Assembly (NCBI RefSeq): GCF_030717845.1
Contig: NZ_JAUZVZ010000007.1
Location: forward strand, 101,693 to 165,692
DNA from: Alkalimonas collagenimarina
GTDB lineage: Bacteria > Pseudomonadota > Gammaproteobacteria > Enterobacterales > Alteromonadaceae
DNA length: 64,000 nt
Reading direction: 5' to 3'
Numbering within the stretch: the first letter of the stretch is position 1; each line of letters opens with the position of its first letter. The translations under genes were made by a program, and so were the position numbers. Below, piece after piece: positions 17,330 through 25,748 of the stretch. The notes below the pieces were generated by a model. The model was not told the origin of the DNA. It did no database searches and saw only the letters and a program-made list of their open reading frames with translations.

Positions 17330-17635
17330 ATGACTGATAAGAGAAAAGCGACACTATTTCCCAAGCATGAAAAGCAGTTGGCACAATTAGGTGAGAATAT
17401 ACGTTTAGCCGCTAAACGCAGAAAGTTAACTCAAACCCAAATATCGGAGCGTACGGGGCTTTCCAAGCCTACTTTGCGCAAAATTGACCGCGGAGATGGT
17501 TCAGTTTCAATCGGTCATTATATGCTGGTTTTATCGGTGCTAGGGCTTTCTGCTGACATGACAAAAGTTGCCGCCGATGATGAGTTAGGCCGTAAATTGC
17601 AAGATATTGAACTCCTTAAAGGGAAGGCATTATGA
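17330..17635 (+). CDS. hipB: HipB-like antitoxin (XRE helix-turn-helix)
   Basis: This 101-residue DNA-binding protein carries a Cro/C1-type helix-turn-helix at about residues 17-65: LGENIRLAAKRRKLTQTQIS, ERTGLSKPTLRKIDRGDGSV, then SIGHYMLVLSVLGL. In the family it binds the HipA kinase and represses the operon. Its last bases overlap the hipA start by four (ATGA). The inverted repeat at 17231-17277 is the likely operator. The pair is flanked by a tRNA gene and gene debris, suggesting that it arrived by transfer. Confidence 0.88.
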   Translation: MTDKRKATLFPKHEKQLAQLGENIRLAAKRRKLTQTQISERTGLSKPTLRKIDRGDGSVSIGHYMLVLSVLGLSADMTKVAADDELGRKLQDIELLKGKAL

Positions 17636-18891
17636 GCCGGGAAGTAGTGGTTTACGCCCATTGGAAAGGTATTCAGCAGCCGTTGAAGGTTGGTTTGTTG
17701 AGGGCTGATAAAGTACGTAGTGGTGAACATTTTAGCTTCTCTTATGATACGGCATGGTTAACATCCCCATACGCCCAGCAAATTGACCCCGATCTTCACC
17801 TTTATAGCGGGGAGCAACACAGCCAGAATGACCGCAACTTCCGTTCATTTTTAGATTCTTGCCCTGATCGGTGGGGACGTTTGATCATGCAGCGAAGAGA
17901 GGCTGTAAGGGCACAACAAGAGAAGCGGAAGCCAAAAAAACTAACTGAAACAGACTATTTGCTCGGTGTTCACGATATGCACCGAATGGGAGCTTTACGG
18001 TTTAAGTTGAATGAAAACGGTTCATTCTTAGATGACAACAGTGAATTATCAGCACCGCCAATGGCATCATTGCGAGAATTAGAGCAGGCGGTGTCAGAAG
18101 TAGAAAAGCCTGGGATTAACACGACACCAGAATATACTAAGTGGCTGAACATGCTGATTTCTCCAGGGTCTTCACTTGGAGGTGCAAGACCAAAGGCAAG
18201 CGTTATTGATGAGTCAGGTGAGCTCTGGATCGCTAAATTCCCAAGCCGTTATGATGATTACGATATAGCTGCATGGGAAATGCTGGTTTACAAACTAGCC
18301 ATTAAGGCCGGTGTGGATATGGCTGAGTGTGACATTAAACTGCTTAATAGCCATCAACATACTTTTTTAACCAAACGCTTTGACCGCCAGCCTGGTGAAC
18401 GCTTACACTTTTCGTCAGCCATGACGCAATTAGCCTATTTTGATGGTGAAGAGGGTGCAAGTTATTTGGAGTTGGCAGAATTTTTGATTGAAAATGGTGC
18501 CAATACCAAAGCAGATCTGGCTCAGTTATGGCGCAGAATCGTTTTCTATATAGCCGTTTCTAATACAGATGACCATCTCAGAAATCATGGTTTTATCCAC
18601 ACTGCTAAAGGTTGGATTCTATCGCCAGCTTATGACATAAATCCTGTGCCGGATGGAAGCGGGCTGCATTTAAATATTGATGAAATTGATAATCAGCTGG
18701 ACTTTGAATTGGCTTTTTCCGTGATCGACTATTTCCAACTTAACCGAGAGTCGGCAGAGGCTATCTACCAAGAGGTTGTTCAAGCTGTCGAGCAGTGGCG
18801 AGACATTGCTAAAGAACTCAAGATCAGCCGACAAGAGCAGGAAATGATGGCTCCTGCATTTATGGTGAAACGTCTCTCGACTTCCAACTAA
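17632..18891 (+). CDS. hipA: HipA-family serine/threonine kinase toxin
   Basis: The 419-residue protein resembles HipA kinases, which phosphorylate a host translation factor (GltX in E. coli) and induce dormancy. N-terminal FSFSYDTAWL and FLDSCPDRWGRLIMQRR are typical, as is the Gly-rich loop PGSSLGGARPKASV (about residue 180). The catalytic segment VSNTDDHLRNHGFI and the metal-binding YDINPVP are intact, so the kinase looks active. The longer N-terminus and DRWGR motif resemble the HipA branch in which HipB is a short XRE protein. The substrate here is unknown. Confidence 0.88.
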   Translation: MSREVVVYAHWKGIQQPLKVGLLRADKVRSGEHFSFSYDTAWLTSPYAQQIDPDLHLYSGEQHSQNDRNFRSFLDSCPDRWGRLIMQRREAVRAQQEKRKPKKLTETDYLLGVHDMHRMGALRFKLNENGSFLDDNSELSAPPMASLRELEQAVSEVEKPGINTTPEYTKWLNMLISPGSSLGGARPKASVIDESGELWIAKFPSRYDDYDIAAWEMLVYKLAIKAGVDMAECDIKLLNSHQHTFLTKRFDRQPGERLHFSSAMTQLAYFDGEEGASYLELAEFLIENGANTKADLAQLWRRIVFYIAVSNTDDHLRNHGFIHTAKGWILSPAYDINPVPDGSGLHLNIDEIDNQLDFELAFSVIDYFQLNRESAEAIYQEVVQAVEQWRDIAKELKISRQEQEMMAPAFMVKRLSTSN

Positions 18892-18930
18892 GTGCACGGC
18901 TTTTTAAACGGGTCATCTAAAGAATTAACC

Positions 18931-19014
18931 ATGCAGAAATTACTGCTGATTGTGGATCTGGAAGTCATATGCTGGGATAGTGATGTCTCCGGTGTAAACC
19001 GCAGGCAAAGTTAG
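18931..19014 (+). pseudogene. 5' fragment of a DEDD-type 3'-5' exonuclease gene
   Basis: A 27-codon frame begins MQKLLLIVDLEVICW and stops at TAG 19012. The segment LIVDLExxCW matches the first active-site motif of KapD/ERI-1-like exonucleases (DLEATCW), followed by a remnant NRRQS. The rest of such a gene (about 150 more codons) is absent because the ABC permease gene ends at 19039. A deletion after insertion of the neighbouring module would explain it. Confidence 0.4.
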
Positions 19015-19038
19015 GTGCTGACCTTCTTGGCAATCGCT

Positions 19039-20157
19039 TTATAACCTCTGAGGTCGGTACAGTTTAATACCGACCATTATCATCACCAATGTTAGCGTGC
19101 TTAAAACACCAAACTCCCACCATACATCTATAAGTGAGGCGCCAAGCTGGTTAATGCTGACGAAGCCATGGATGCCCGATGTGGTCGGTAATAACCAACG
19201 AGCATAATACAGCAGATCAGGTAACGACTCCGCCGGCCAGCTATAGCCAGAGACAAACAACATGGGCACGGATGTGATCAGTAACAGTTGTAAACCACGC
19301 TCTCGGGTCTTAAAGAGGCGGCCTAAAATCAGGGCAAAAGCGGAAATACAAAGGCAAAAGACGATGGAGAACGCCAGTAAGGTACCAAAATGGCCTATTT
19401 TTGAGTAATGCTGCAGTTGGGTGGCTACGATAAAAAAGTACATCGTATTGAGTAAAGCAATGATGGTGAATGTCAGCAGCATGCCAAAATATGCTTTGCT
19501 GCCGGTGGGTAGTTGTTTGAGTTCTGTTTGGCGGCCGAGTAACAAGGTGACGCCAATCAGCAGTGTCTGCTGGATAATCAACACCATGACTGCGGGTACA
19601 ATCGAGTGGCCATAGCCATCGTGTGGATTAAACAAAGAGCGAGTCTCTAAACGGATCGGTTGCAAACCAGCCATAGCCTGTTGCGTGGATAGGCCCATAC
19701 TTTGTGCTTTTTGTAAGCTTACTGCGGCTCCCATCATCAGGCTTGCTTCTGTTGCATTCTTTAGTGCTTTGCTGCCAGCCAACAAATAACCACCATGACT
19801 GGCAATTTGCACTTCTGCTACCCGGCCTGCCAATAGATCGGTATGAAAGCCTGAAGGAATGATGATCATGGCCATCACATCTCCACGCCATAGCTGCTGC
19901 TCTATTGCGCTGGCCTGATCCGTCACTTGTTTTATATCAAGGTTGGGCGACGCAAACAGCAATCGGCTCAGCGCTCGCGATGAATGGCTGTTATCTTGAT
20001 CAACCAGAATTGTCGGGACGGACTCCACTTGCTCAAAATGATAGGGTAGTGGGTAAAAAAAGGAATACACCAGACCCGCACCAAAAAGCAACAGAATGGC
20101 GCCTTTATCTTTGAAGATGAGTTTCCACGTATAAAGACTATACCCCCAAATACTCAT
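19039..20157 (-). CDS. ABC-2 type permease, second of a pair
   Basis: The 372-residue membrane protein has one N-terminal membrane helix (about 17-34), a large periplasmic region (about 40-180) with VPTILVDQDNSHSSRALSRL, and five to six helices in the C-terminal half including PMLFVSGYSWPAESLP. This is the YhhJ/YbhR layout. The gene abuts the preceding permease: the stop of that gene and this start share base 20157. With its partner, membrane fusion protein and TolC-like protein it would form a tripartite exporter, but no ATP-binding subunit is encoded nearby. Confidence 0.85.
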   Translation of the reverse strand: MSIWGYSLYTWKLIFKDKGAILLLFGAGLVYSFFYPLPYHFEQVESVPTILVDQDNSHSSRALSRLLFASPNLDIKQVTDQASAIEQQLWRGDVMAMIIIPSGFHTDLLAGRVAEVQIASHGGYLLAGSKALKNATEASLMMGAAVSLQKAQSMGLSTQQAMAGLQPIRLETRSLFNPHDGYGHSIVPAVMVLIIQQTLLIGVTLLLGRQTELKQLPTGSKAYFGMLLTFTIIALLNTMYFFIVATQLQHYSKIGHFGTLLAFSIVFCLCISAFALILGRLFKTRERGLQLLLITSVPMLFVSGYSWPAESLPDLLYYARWLLPTTSGIHGFVSINQLGASLIDVWWEFGVLSTLTLVMIMVGIKLYRPQRL

Positions 20158-21326
20158 TAACGTGCTCCCCAGCTTTCAGGTTTAAATGCAAAGCGACTTA
20201 ATAGCCAAAAACCCAGACCGCTTGCGACCACAAGCATGGCAAGCAGAATAGCAAGGGGTTGATACACTGCGCTCATAGGGGCTCCCGACATCCATAATTG
20301 ATTATAGATTTGCAGCCAATGGGTCAGAGGCAAAATACTGGCCCAGTATTGCGCAGCATCTGGCATAGCGACCAATGGGAAGGCCTGACCAGAGTAGGCA
20401 AACGCTGGGGCACTGTAAAAGCCAGCGAGGCTCAGTCCCATTCTAAAGTTTCTGGTTGCCGCCACAATAAGCAGGCCCATAGCAATGGCGGCGCTATTCA
20501 TCAAAACCATGGTCAGCCAAATATTTAGGATATTGCCGCTGTAACTTTGGGGGGCAAGCTGTTGAAAATATATAATAAATAAAGCAGAGTATAGATTGAT
20601 GACGATGAAAAAAGGCAAAACTTTTGCAGATAAGGCTATCGCAAGAGAGTTCTCTGCCGTTTGTAGCCACTGGCCAGCCGTGCCATCGCGCAACTCCCTG
20701 CCTACCGCCGACACCACAAGGATCATCGCGATAATATGAAATAATGCAGGGATCAGGGTGGCAGCTAAAAATACCTCATAATCAGGGCCCTCATTAAACA
20801 GAGGGGTAGCATTCACACTGATAGGCATCGCCATGGCTAGACCTGCGTCGATAAAGATCCCTTGCATTTGTAAACGTTCAAGGCCGATAGCGACCCCAGC
20901 AGTCAATGCAGCCCCAGATAAATGCCGTTCAATGGTCGAAGAATAGGTTGAATACTGGCTGTTGACCTGCAAAACCAGATCCGCCGGTGTGCCGCTGAAA
21001 ACCTCAGCTTCAAAGCCTTTTGGTACCACTAGCACCGCGTATACTTTGCGTTTTCGCAGTGCATCTATTGCCTCAGCGTGATCAATGGAACCATGCACCA
21101 GTGCTATACCAGGTGCTGCATCTGCAAGCCGAATAAACTGCCGTGATATGCTGGTTTGATCGTAATCAACCACCGCAACAGGCAGGCTGTCTGGTTGGCC
21201 TGCTGAGAAGATCCACCATATAAAAACGCACAGCAAGGGCATCATGCCTAGGGTAAGAAATAAGTCACCTTTATCTTTTTTAAGATGACTTAATTCGCGC
21301 TTGAGGCTAAGCGCAAAAGCAGCCAT
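20157..21326 (-). CDS. ABC-2 type permease, first of a pair
   Basis: The 389-residue protein is a paralogue of its downstream neighbour: one N-terminal helix (about 23-43), a periplasmic domain beginning LPVAVVDYDQTSISRQFIRL, and a C-terminal membrane domain with about five helices (PALFHIIAMILVVSAVGREL; SGQAFPLVAMPDA). Such pairs form heterodimeric export channels. Stop and start codons overlap by one base both with the membrane fusion gene and with the second permease, so the three are surely cotranslated. Confidence 0.87.
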   Translation of the reverse strand: MAAFALSLKRELSHLKKDKGDLFLTLGMMPLLCVFIWWIFSAGQPDSLPVAVVDYDQTSISRQFIRLADAAPGIALVHGSIDHAEAIDALRKRKVYAVLVVPKGFEAEVFSGTPADLVLQVNSQYSTYSSTIERHLSGAALTAGVAIGLERLQMQGIFIDAGLAMAMPISVNATPLFNEGPDYEVFLAATLIPALFHIIAMILVVSAVGRELRDGTAGQWLQTAENSLAIALSAKVLPFFIVINLYSALFIIYFQQLAPQSYSGNILNIWLTMVLMNSAAIAMGLLIVAATRNFRMGLSLAGFYSAPAFAYSGQAFPLVAMPDAAQYWASILPLTHWLQIYNQLWMSGAPMSAVYQPLAILLAMLVVASGLGFWLLSRFAFKPESWGAR

Positions 21327-22297
21327 TAATCCTCCAGAGCAAGAACAACGGTCATTCCTGCTCTTAGCTGTGCCTTGTTTTCTTTAGGCTTTGCTTCAAT
21401 TTGAAAGGTCTTCAAATCATAGCCGGGAGTGCCTCGTACTTGCTTCCAGTTTGCAAAGGACGGCAGTGCACTTAGCTTCGTCACGGTAAACTCAAGTTGC
21501 TGTTTTATAGCAGGAACATAGGCGCTAAGTTCAGTGCCTGGCATCATGCTATTTAGTTTATCTTCCCGAATATTGAACACTACCCACGTATCGGTAGGGT
21601 CAATGATGGTCATGACAGGAAAACCTGCAGGAGCTAACTCTCCCTGACGGATCGCAATGCTCGCCACTTGCCCGGTAATAGGAGAGCGGGCTTGAATTTC
21701 GCCTCTAAACGCCTCTACTTCAGCAACAGCTGCAGCTGCCCGTCGATTCTGAGCGGAAATGGCTCTTAATTGCTCTTCTCTGGCTCCTGAAGACGCCATT
21801 GTGTAGACGGCTTCGGCTGCTTTTGCTTGATCTGCACTTGCGGCTGCTTTGGCCGTGACTTCATCTAAGTGCTGTTGTGATACCAATCCATCGTTGTATA
21901 AATTTTGAATGCGAGCGAGGGTGGTCTCCATGAGTTTTTTTTCAATGAGTGCGCGTTGCCACTCTAAACGTGTCACTTCGATTTCTTCGCTGCGCAGACC
22001 CGCTTTTGCTTCATCCTGCATCGCACTTGCGGCATCTTCAGCGGCCTCAGCTTGTGCCAGTGCAGCATCTAACTCTGGGCTAGTTAGCTCAAATAGCAGC
22101 TGTCCAGCTTCCACCATATCGCCTTCTGCGACGTGCAGATGAATTATTCTGCCGGGTATTTTGCTGGCGATACGAACTTCACGAACCTCAATATCACCAT
22201 GTAAAAGTTCCTGTTGTGCTTTTGGCCATAACCACCACAGCAGAGCAAGTAATGAGATGATGATAACTAGAGCAATGATTATTTTTTTGATCTGCAT
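21326..22297 (-). CDS. Membrane fusion (HlyD-type) efflux protein
   Basis: I place the start at ATG 22297, preceded by AGGGA, rather than at the upstream 22321, giving 323 residues. A single N-terminal anchor helix (about 5-23) precedes a split lipoyl domain (VRIASKIPGRIIHLHVAEGD; SPITGQVASIAIRQGELAPA). A long Ala/Glu-rich helical hairpin at about 70-195 touches the outer-membrane channel. The C-terminal beta domain includes WVVFNIREDKL. In this layout it links the two permeases to the TolC-like protein encoded just upstream. Confidence 0.9.
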   Translation of the reverse strand: MQIKKIIIALVIIISLLALLWWLWPKAQQELLHGDIEVREVRIASKIPGRIIHLHVAEGDMVEAGQLLFELTSPELDAALAQAEAAEDAASAMQDEAKAGLRSEEIEVTRLEWQRALIEKKLMETTLARIQNLYNDGLVSQQHLDEVTAKAAASADQAKAAEAVYTMASSGAREEQLRAISAQNRRAAAAVAEVEAFRGEIQARSPITGQVASIAIRQGELAPAGFPVMTIIDPTDTWVVFNIREDKLNSMMPGTELSAYVPAIKQQLEFTVTKLSALPSFANWKQVRGTPGYDLKTFQIEAKPKENKAQLRAGMTVVLALED

Positions 22298-22305
22298 AAC
22301 ATTCC

Positions 22306-23652
22306 CTAAAACGTAGAGCACATATCGTGCTGTGCCAGCGATGGTAAAATTTCAACAAGAAGCTCCGGTTGCCCCGTGAGCTGAGTTAACTGCGCCAGTG
22401 CGCTGATATATAGGAAAGCAGCATTCAGAGCCTTTACTTCGGTAGCGGCTAGCCTGAGCTGTGCATCGGTCACTTCGAGTGAGGTAGCCAGCCCTTCCTC
22501 GAACGCTCTATGTTGCAAGCGGCTATGCTCTGTAGCCAGATCAATGTCATGCTGCAGTAACTGAAATTGTTCAAGATGCTCTTGAACCGCACGATATGAA
22601 CTTTCTATGGCTAGCTTCACATCCGCATCGGCTTGTTCTTTGGTCAGCTTTACCTGTTCTTGCCGCATTCGTGCCGAATCGATACTCGCATTTCTGTTGA
22701 CAGGGGTCGTGAAGTTGTAGCGCATGCCTACACCCACACTCCAGTCTGGCTCGGTAAGCGGAGTGGCGGAGCGGTTTAAATCATAAGAGGCTGCGACAAA
22801 AAACTCGGGGCGCTTTTTCCCTTGTTCAATAGCGATCAACTTAGAGGTTTGTTTCAACTTTTCAGCCAGCTGTTGATAAATAGGGTTGCCACTTCGAGCC
22901 TGACTCACAAACCAGTCTGGGCTATTAGAAAGCGCAACCGGCACGGGGAGCTTGGTTGATAAACAATCAAAGGTATCTGTTTCTATTAGATTTTTCAATG
23001 CAGCTTGAATGTCACTGTATTGACGCTTTGCTAAAAGTAATTCTCTATTCGCCTCGGCATAGGCAACATCCGCTTGCATTTTACCAAGCTCTGTAATCAG
23101 GCCTTCTTCTTGAAAGCGTTTTGCTCTGTTCACATGCATGGATATCGTATCCAGCGTTTTTTCACGAACCGAGACGACTTGCCGCATCATTTGGTTCGAA
23201 AAGTAGAGATCAGATAATCGCTTTAATAACTGAAGCTGCAGTATTTTTTGCTCGGCTTGTGCTTCGGATAGTCTGGAGGATGCTAGTTGCTGGGTCGCTT
23301 TCGTTCTACCTCCTGTGTATAGAGGCCAGATCACGCTTACTTGTGAGCGTAAACCGCTTTTGTTGATGTCGAGATCAGCTCTTTCGTTTACAAAGGGAAT
23401 GGTAAACGAGACGTCTTTTTCGTAAGCTATCCCTGCAACCAATATACTAACCTGAGGTAAGTTCAGGTCATCTAATGCTTTTCGCTCAGCTTCTCTGGCT
23501 TTGATGTCAGCTTGCTGGATCAATACTTGTCGTACATCAACCAATCGCTGTTCTGCCTGACTAAAGCTGAGCGTTCGCTCTGCAGCAGTTAATGATAACG
23601 ACGCCAGCGACAGAGCAGCAACCAGCAAGCGGCATTTCAAAGGAGCGAGCAT
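22306..23652 (-). CDS. TolC-family outer-membrane efflux protein
   Basis: The 448-residue protein has a signal peptide (about 1-24) and two long helical repeats characteristic of TolC channels: AEQRLVDVRQVLIQQADIKA with VIWPLYTGGRTKATQQLAS, and a second copy with VGVGMRYNFTTPVNRNASID and HRAFEEGLATSLEVTDAQLR. It is the first gene of the efflux operon, nine bases or so before the membrane fusion gene. GAGG precedes ATG 23652. An inverted repeat about 140 bases upstream (23793-23817) may bind its regulator. Confidence 0.9.
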   Translation of the reverse strand: MLAPLKCRLLVAALSLASLSLTAAERTLSFSQAEQRLVDVRQVLIQQADIKAREAERKALDDLNLPQVSILVAGIAYEKDVSFTIPFVNERADLDINKSGLRSQVSVIWPLYTGGRTKATQQLASSRLSEAQAEQKILQLQLLKRLSDLYFSNQMMRQVVSVREKTLDTISMHVNRAKRFQEEGLITELGKMQADVAYAEANRELLLAKRQYSDIQAALKNLIETDTFDCLSTKLPVPVALSNSPDWFVSQARSGNPIYQQLAEKLKQTSKLIAIEQGKKRPEFFVAASYDLNRSATPLTEPDWSVGVGMRYNFTTPVNRNASIDSARMRQEQVKLTKEQADADVKLAIESSYRAVQEHLEQFQLLQHDIDLATEHSRLQHRAFEEGLATSLEVTDAQLRLAATEVKALNAAFLYISALAQLTQLTGQPELLVEILPSLAQHDMCSTF

Positions 23653-23792
23653 ACAACCTCACAAACAAATCATAATGAATAACTGGACAGCAGTGTTTTG
23701 GTACCGTCGGTCATGTGTTTACTAATTTTTGCTACATCGGCTTCAATGGCTTTGGATGTTCGCTTAACTCATTCAGAACAAATAAAAATATA

Positions 23793-23817
23793 GTTCATAT
23801 TGTTAGTAAATGTGAAC
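23793..23817. promoter_or_regulatory. Inverted repeat upstream of the efflux operon
   Basis: GTTCATATT (23793-23801) and AATGTGAAC (23809-23817) are inverted with one mismatch and a 7-base spacer. It lies in the divergent gap between the TolC-family gene and the ABC exporter at 23907. The size and symmetry fit a TetR- or MarR-type operator. No such regulator gene is adjacent. Confidence 0.45.
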
Positions 23818-23906
23818 ATACCTACAGTATTGAAAACATCAGTATTGCATCAATACCTGTTTTGCTTTTACTGTACACCACCTTATGAATTCAAAAAGAT
23901 ACTGTT

Positions 23907-25709
23907 ATGCGCGGAATGCGAAGCACAGCCAAGCAGCCAGAACCGACAAAGCGTAATTATGCCATGTCATTAAAGCAAAGTATTCAGACGCTTTGGCCTT
24001 ATTTAATGGCATTTAAAGGTCGTGTGCTGATGGCATTGCTTTGTCTGGTAGCGGCAAAAGCCGCTACCTTGCTTTTGCCTTGGGCGCTGAAAGAAATCGT
24101 GGATGCCGTGGATGGTCAGCGGCAGCAGTTACTCATGATCCCTGTAGGCCTGGTGGTGCTGTATGGCTTATTACGTTTTGCTACGGTGTTTTTAGGCGAG
24201 TTGCGTGATGCTTTGTTTGGCCGTGTGACTGAGCATGCTATGCGTCAGCTGGGCTTAAAAGTATTTCAACACTTGCACAGCTTGGAGCTGTCGTTTCATT
24301 TAGATAGGCAAACGGGTGGCATCAGCCGGGATATTGAGCGCGGTACCAATGGTTTAAGCTTTTTGATGCGTTTCCTGATGTTCAACATTGTGCCGACACT
24401 ATTTGAGATTTTAGCGGTCGCGATGATTTTTGCCGTGGTGTTTTCACCTATCTACGCCTTGATCATGCTGTTGGCAGTTGGCTTGTATATTTTCTTTACC
24501 ATTTTTGTCACCGAATGGCGTAATGCCTTTATTCGAGCGGCTAATCAGGCCGACAACACCACCAATAGCCGGGCTGTTGATAGCTTGCTGAATTACGAAA
24601 CCGTCAAGTACTTCAACAACGAAGCCTACGAAGCGAAAATTTACGATGGCTTTTTGGCCAACTGGGAGCAAGCCCGGTTAAAAAACCGCTTGAGCTTGCT
24701 GGTACTGAATTCAGGCCAGGCACTGCTGATTGCGCTCGCGATGACGGCTCTGATGTGGTTGGCGGTGGCAGAAGTGGTGGCTGGCACCTTAAGTATTGGT
24801 GGCTTGGTAATGCTCAATGCTTATTTGTTGCAGCTGTTTATGCCGCTGAATTTCCTTGGCTTTGTGTATCGGGAAATTCGCCGTGCAGTCACGGATTTGG
24901 AGAATATGCTGGGATTGCTGACTCGTAACCCCAGCATTGCAGATAAAGCGGAAGCCACTGAGCTTCAAATTAGCGGGGGGTGTATTTCGTTTCAACAGGT
25001 TAGTTTTGCTTACCAAGCCGACAGGCCAGTGTTGCATCAACTGAGTTTTGCGGTAGGAAGCGGCCAAAAAATCGCCATTGTTGGGGCTTCCGGTGCCGGC
25101 AAAAGTACCATTGCTCGCTTGCTGTACCGTTTTTATGATGTTCAGGCTGGTCAGATCCTGATTGATGGGCAGGATATTCAAACGGTTACGTTGGAGTCGT
25201 TGCGCCAAGCCATTGCCATTGTACCGCAGGATACCGTGCTATTTAATAGCAGTATTCGCGATAATATAGCCTATGCAAAACCGGACGCTGCAGCCGAAAT
25301 GATTGACAAAGCCATTGACATGGCCCACTTACGGGATTTTATTAATAGCTTGCCTGATGGCGATCAAACTCAGGTTGGGGAGCGTGGCTTGAAAGTGTCC
25401 GGCGGCGAAAAGCAGCGCATTGCTATTGCCCGTGCCATTGTAAAAGGGGCGCCTATTTTGGTATTTGATGAAGCAACTTCTTCTTTGGATTCATTGTCTG
25501 AGCAAGCCATTTTATCGGCAATGCGCGATGTCGCCAGGCAGCATACCAGCCTGGTGATAGCGCACCGCTTGTCTACAGTAACCGATGCTGATTGCATTGT
25601 GGTGCTGCGCCAGGGGCATGTGGTGGAGCAGGGGACGCATCAGCAATTGCTAGCTCAAGCAGGCGAATATGCCCGGATGTGGCAGCAGCAGGCGCAGCAG
25701 AAAAAATAA
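23907..25709 (+). CDS. Atm1/ABCB7-like ABC exporter (fused permease and ATPase)
   Basis: This 600-residue half-transporter has a six-helix membrane domain (about 38-325) and an ATPase domain (about 350-590). Walker A is GASGAGKST, the signature is VSGGEKQRIAIARAI, Walker B is ILVFDEATSSLD and the switch His is in IAHRLST. In the membrane domain, ERGTNGLSFLMRFLMFNIVP and NNEAYEAKIYDGFLANWEQA resemble Atm1-type exporters of glutathione-bound sulfur or metal compounds. It is divergent from the efflux operon and supplies its own permease, so it is unlikely to be that operon's missing ATPase. ATG 23964 is a possible later start. Confidence 0.9.
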   Translation: MRGMRSTAKQPEPTKRNYAMSLKQSIQTLWPYLMAFKGRVLMALLCLVAAKAATLLLPWALKEIVDAVDGQRQQLLMIPVGLVVLYGLLRFATVFLGELRDALFGRVTEHAMRQLGLKVFQHLHSLELSFHLDRQTGGISRDIERGTNGLSFLMRFLMFNIVPTLFEILAVAMIFAVVFSPIYALIMLLAVGLYIFFTIFVTEWRNAFIRAANQADNTTNSRAVDSLLNYETVKYFNNEAYEAKIYDGFLANWEQARLKNRLSLLVLNSGQALLIALAMTALMWLAVAEVVAGTLSIGGLVMLNAYLLQLFMPLNFLGFVYREIRRAVTDLENMLGLLTRNPSIADKAEATELQISGGCISFQQVSFAYQADRPVLHQLSFAVGSGQKIAIVGASGAGKSTIARLLYRFYDVQAGQILIDGQDIQTVTLESLRQAIAIVPQDTVLFNSSIRDNIAYAKPDAAAEMIDKAIDMAHLRDFINSLPDGDQTQVGERGLKVSGGEKQRIAIARAIVKGAPILVFDEATSSLDSLSEQAILSAMRDVARQHTSLVIAHRLSTVTDADCIVVLRQGHVVEQGTHQQLLAQAGEYARMWQQQAQQKK

Positions 25710-25748
25710 CCATTATGCTTGTTTAGTCGCACAACGAAGGAGCGAATG

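Noticed and set aside
16922-19014. Integrative element bounded by a tRNA att repeat
   Set aside because: No duplicated copy of the tRNA 3' end and no integrase gene was seen nearby.
23907-25709. Atm1-like exporter as the missing ATPase of the efflux operon
   Set aside because: It is divergently transcribed and carries its own complete membrane domain, unlike the stand-alone ATPases that serve ABC-2 permease pairs.
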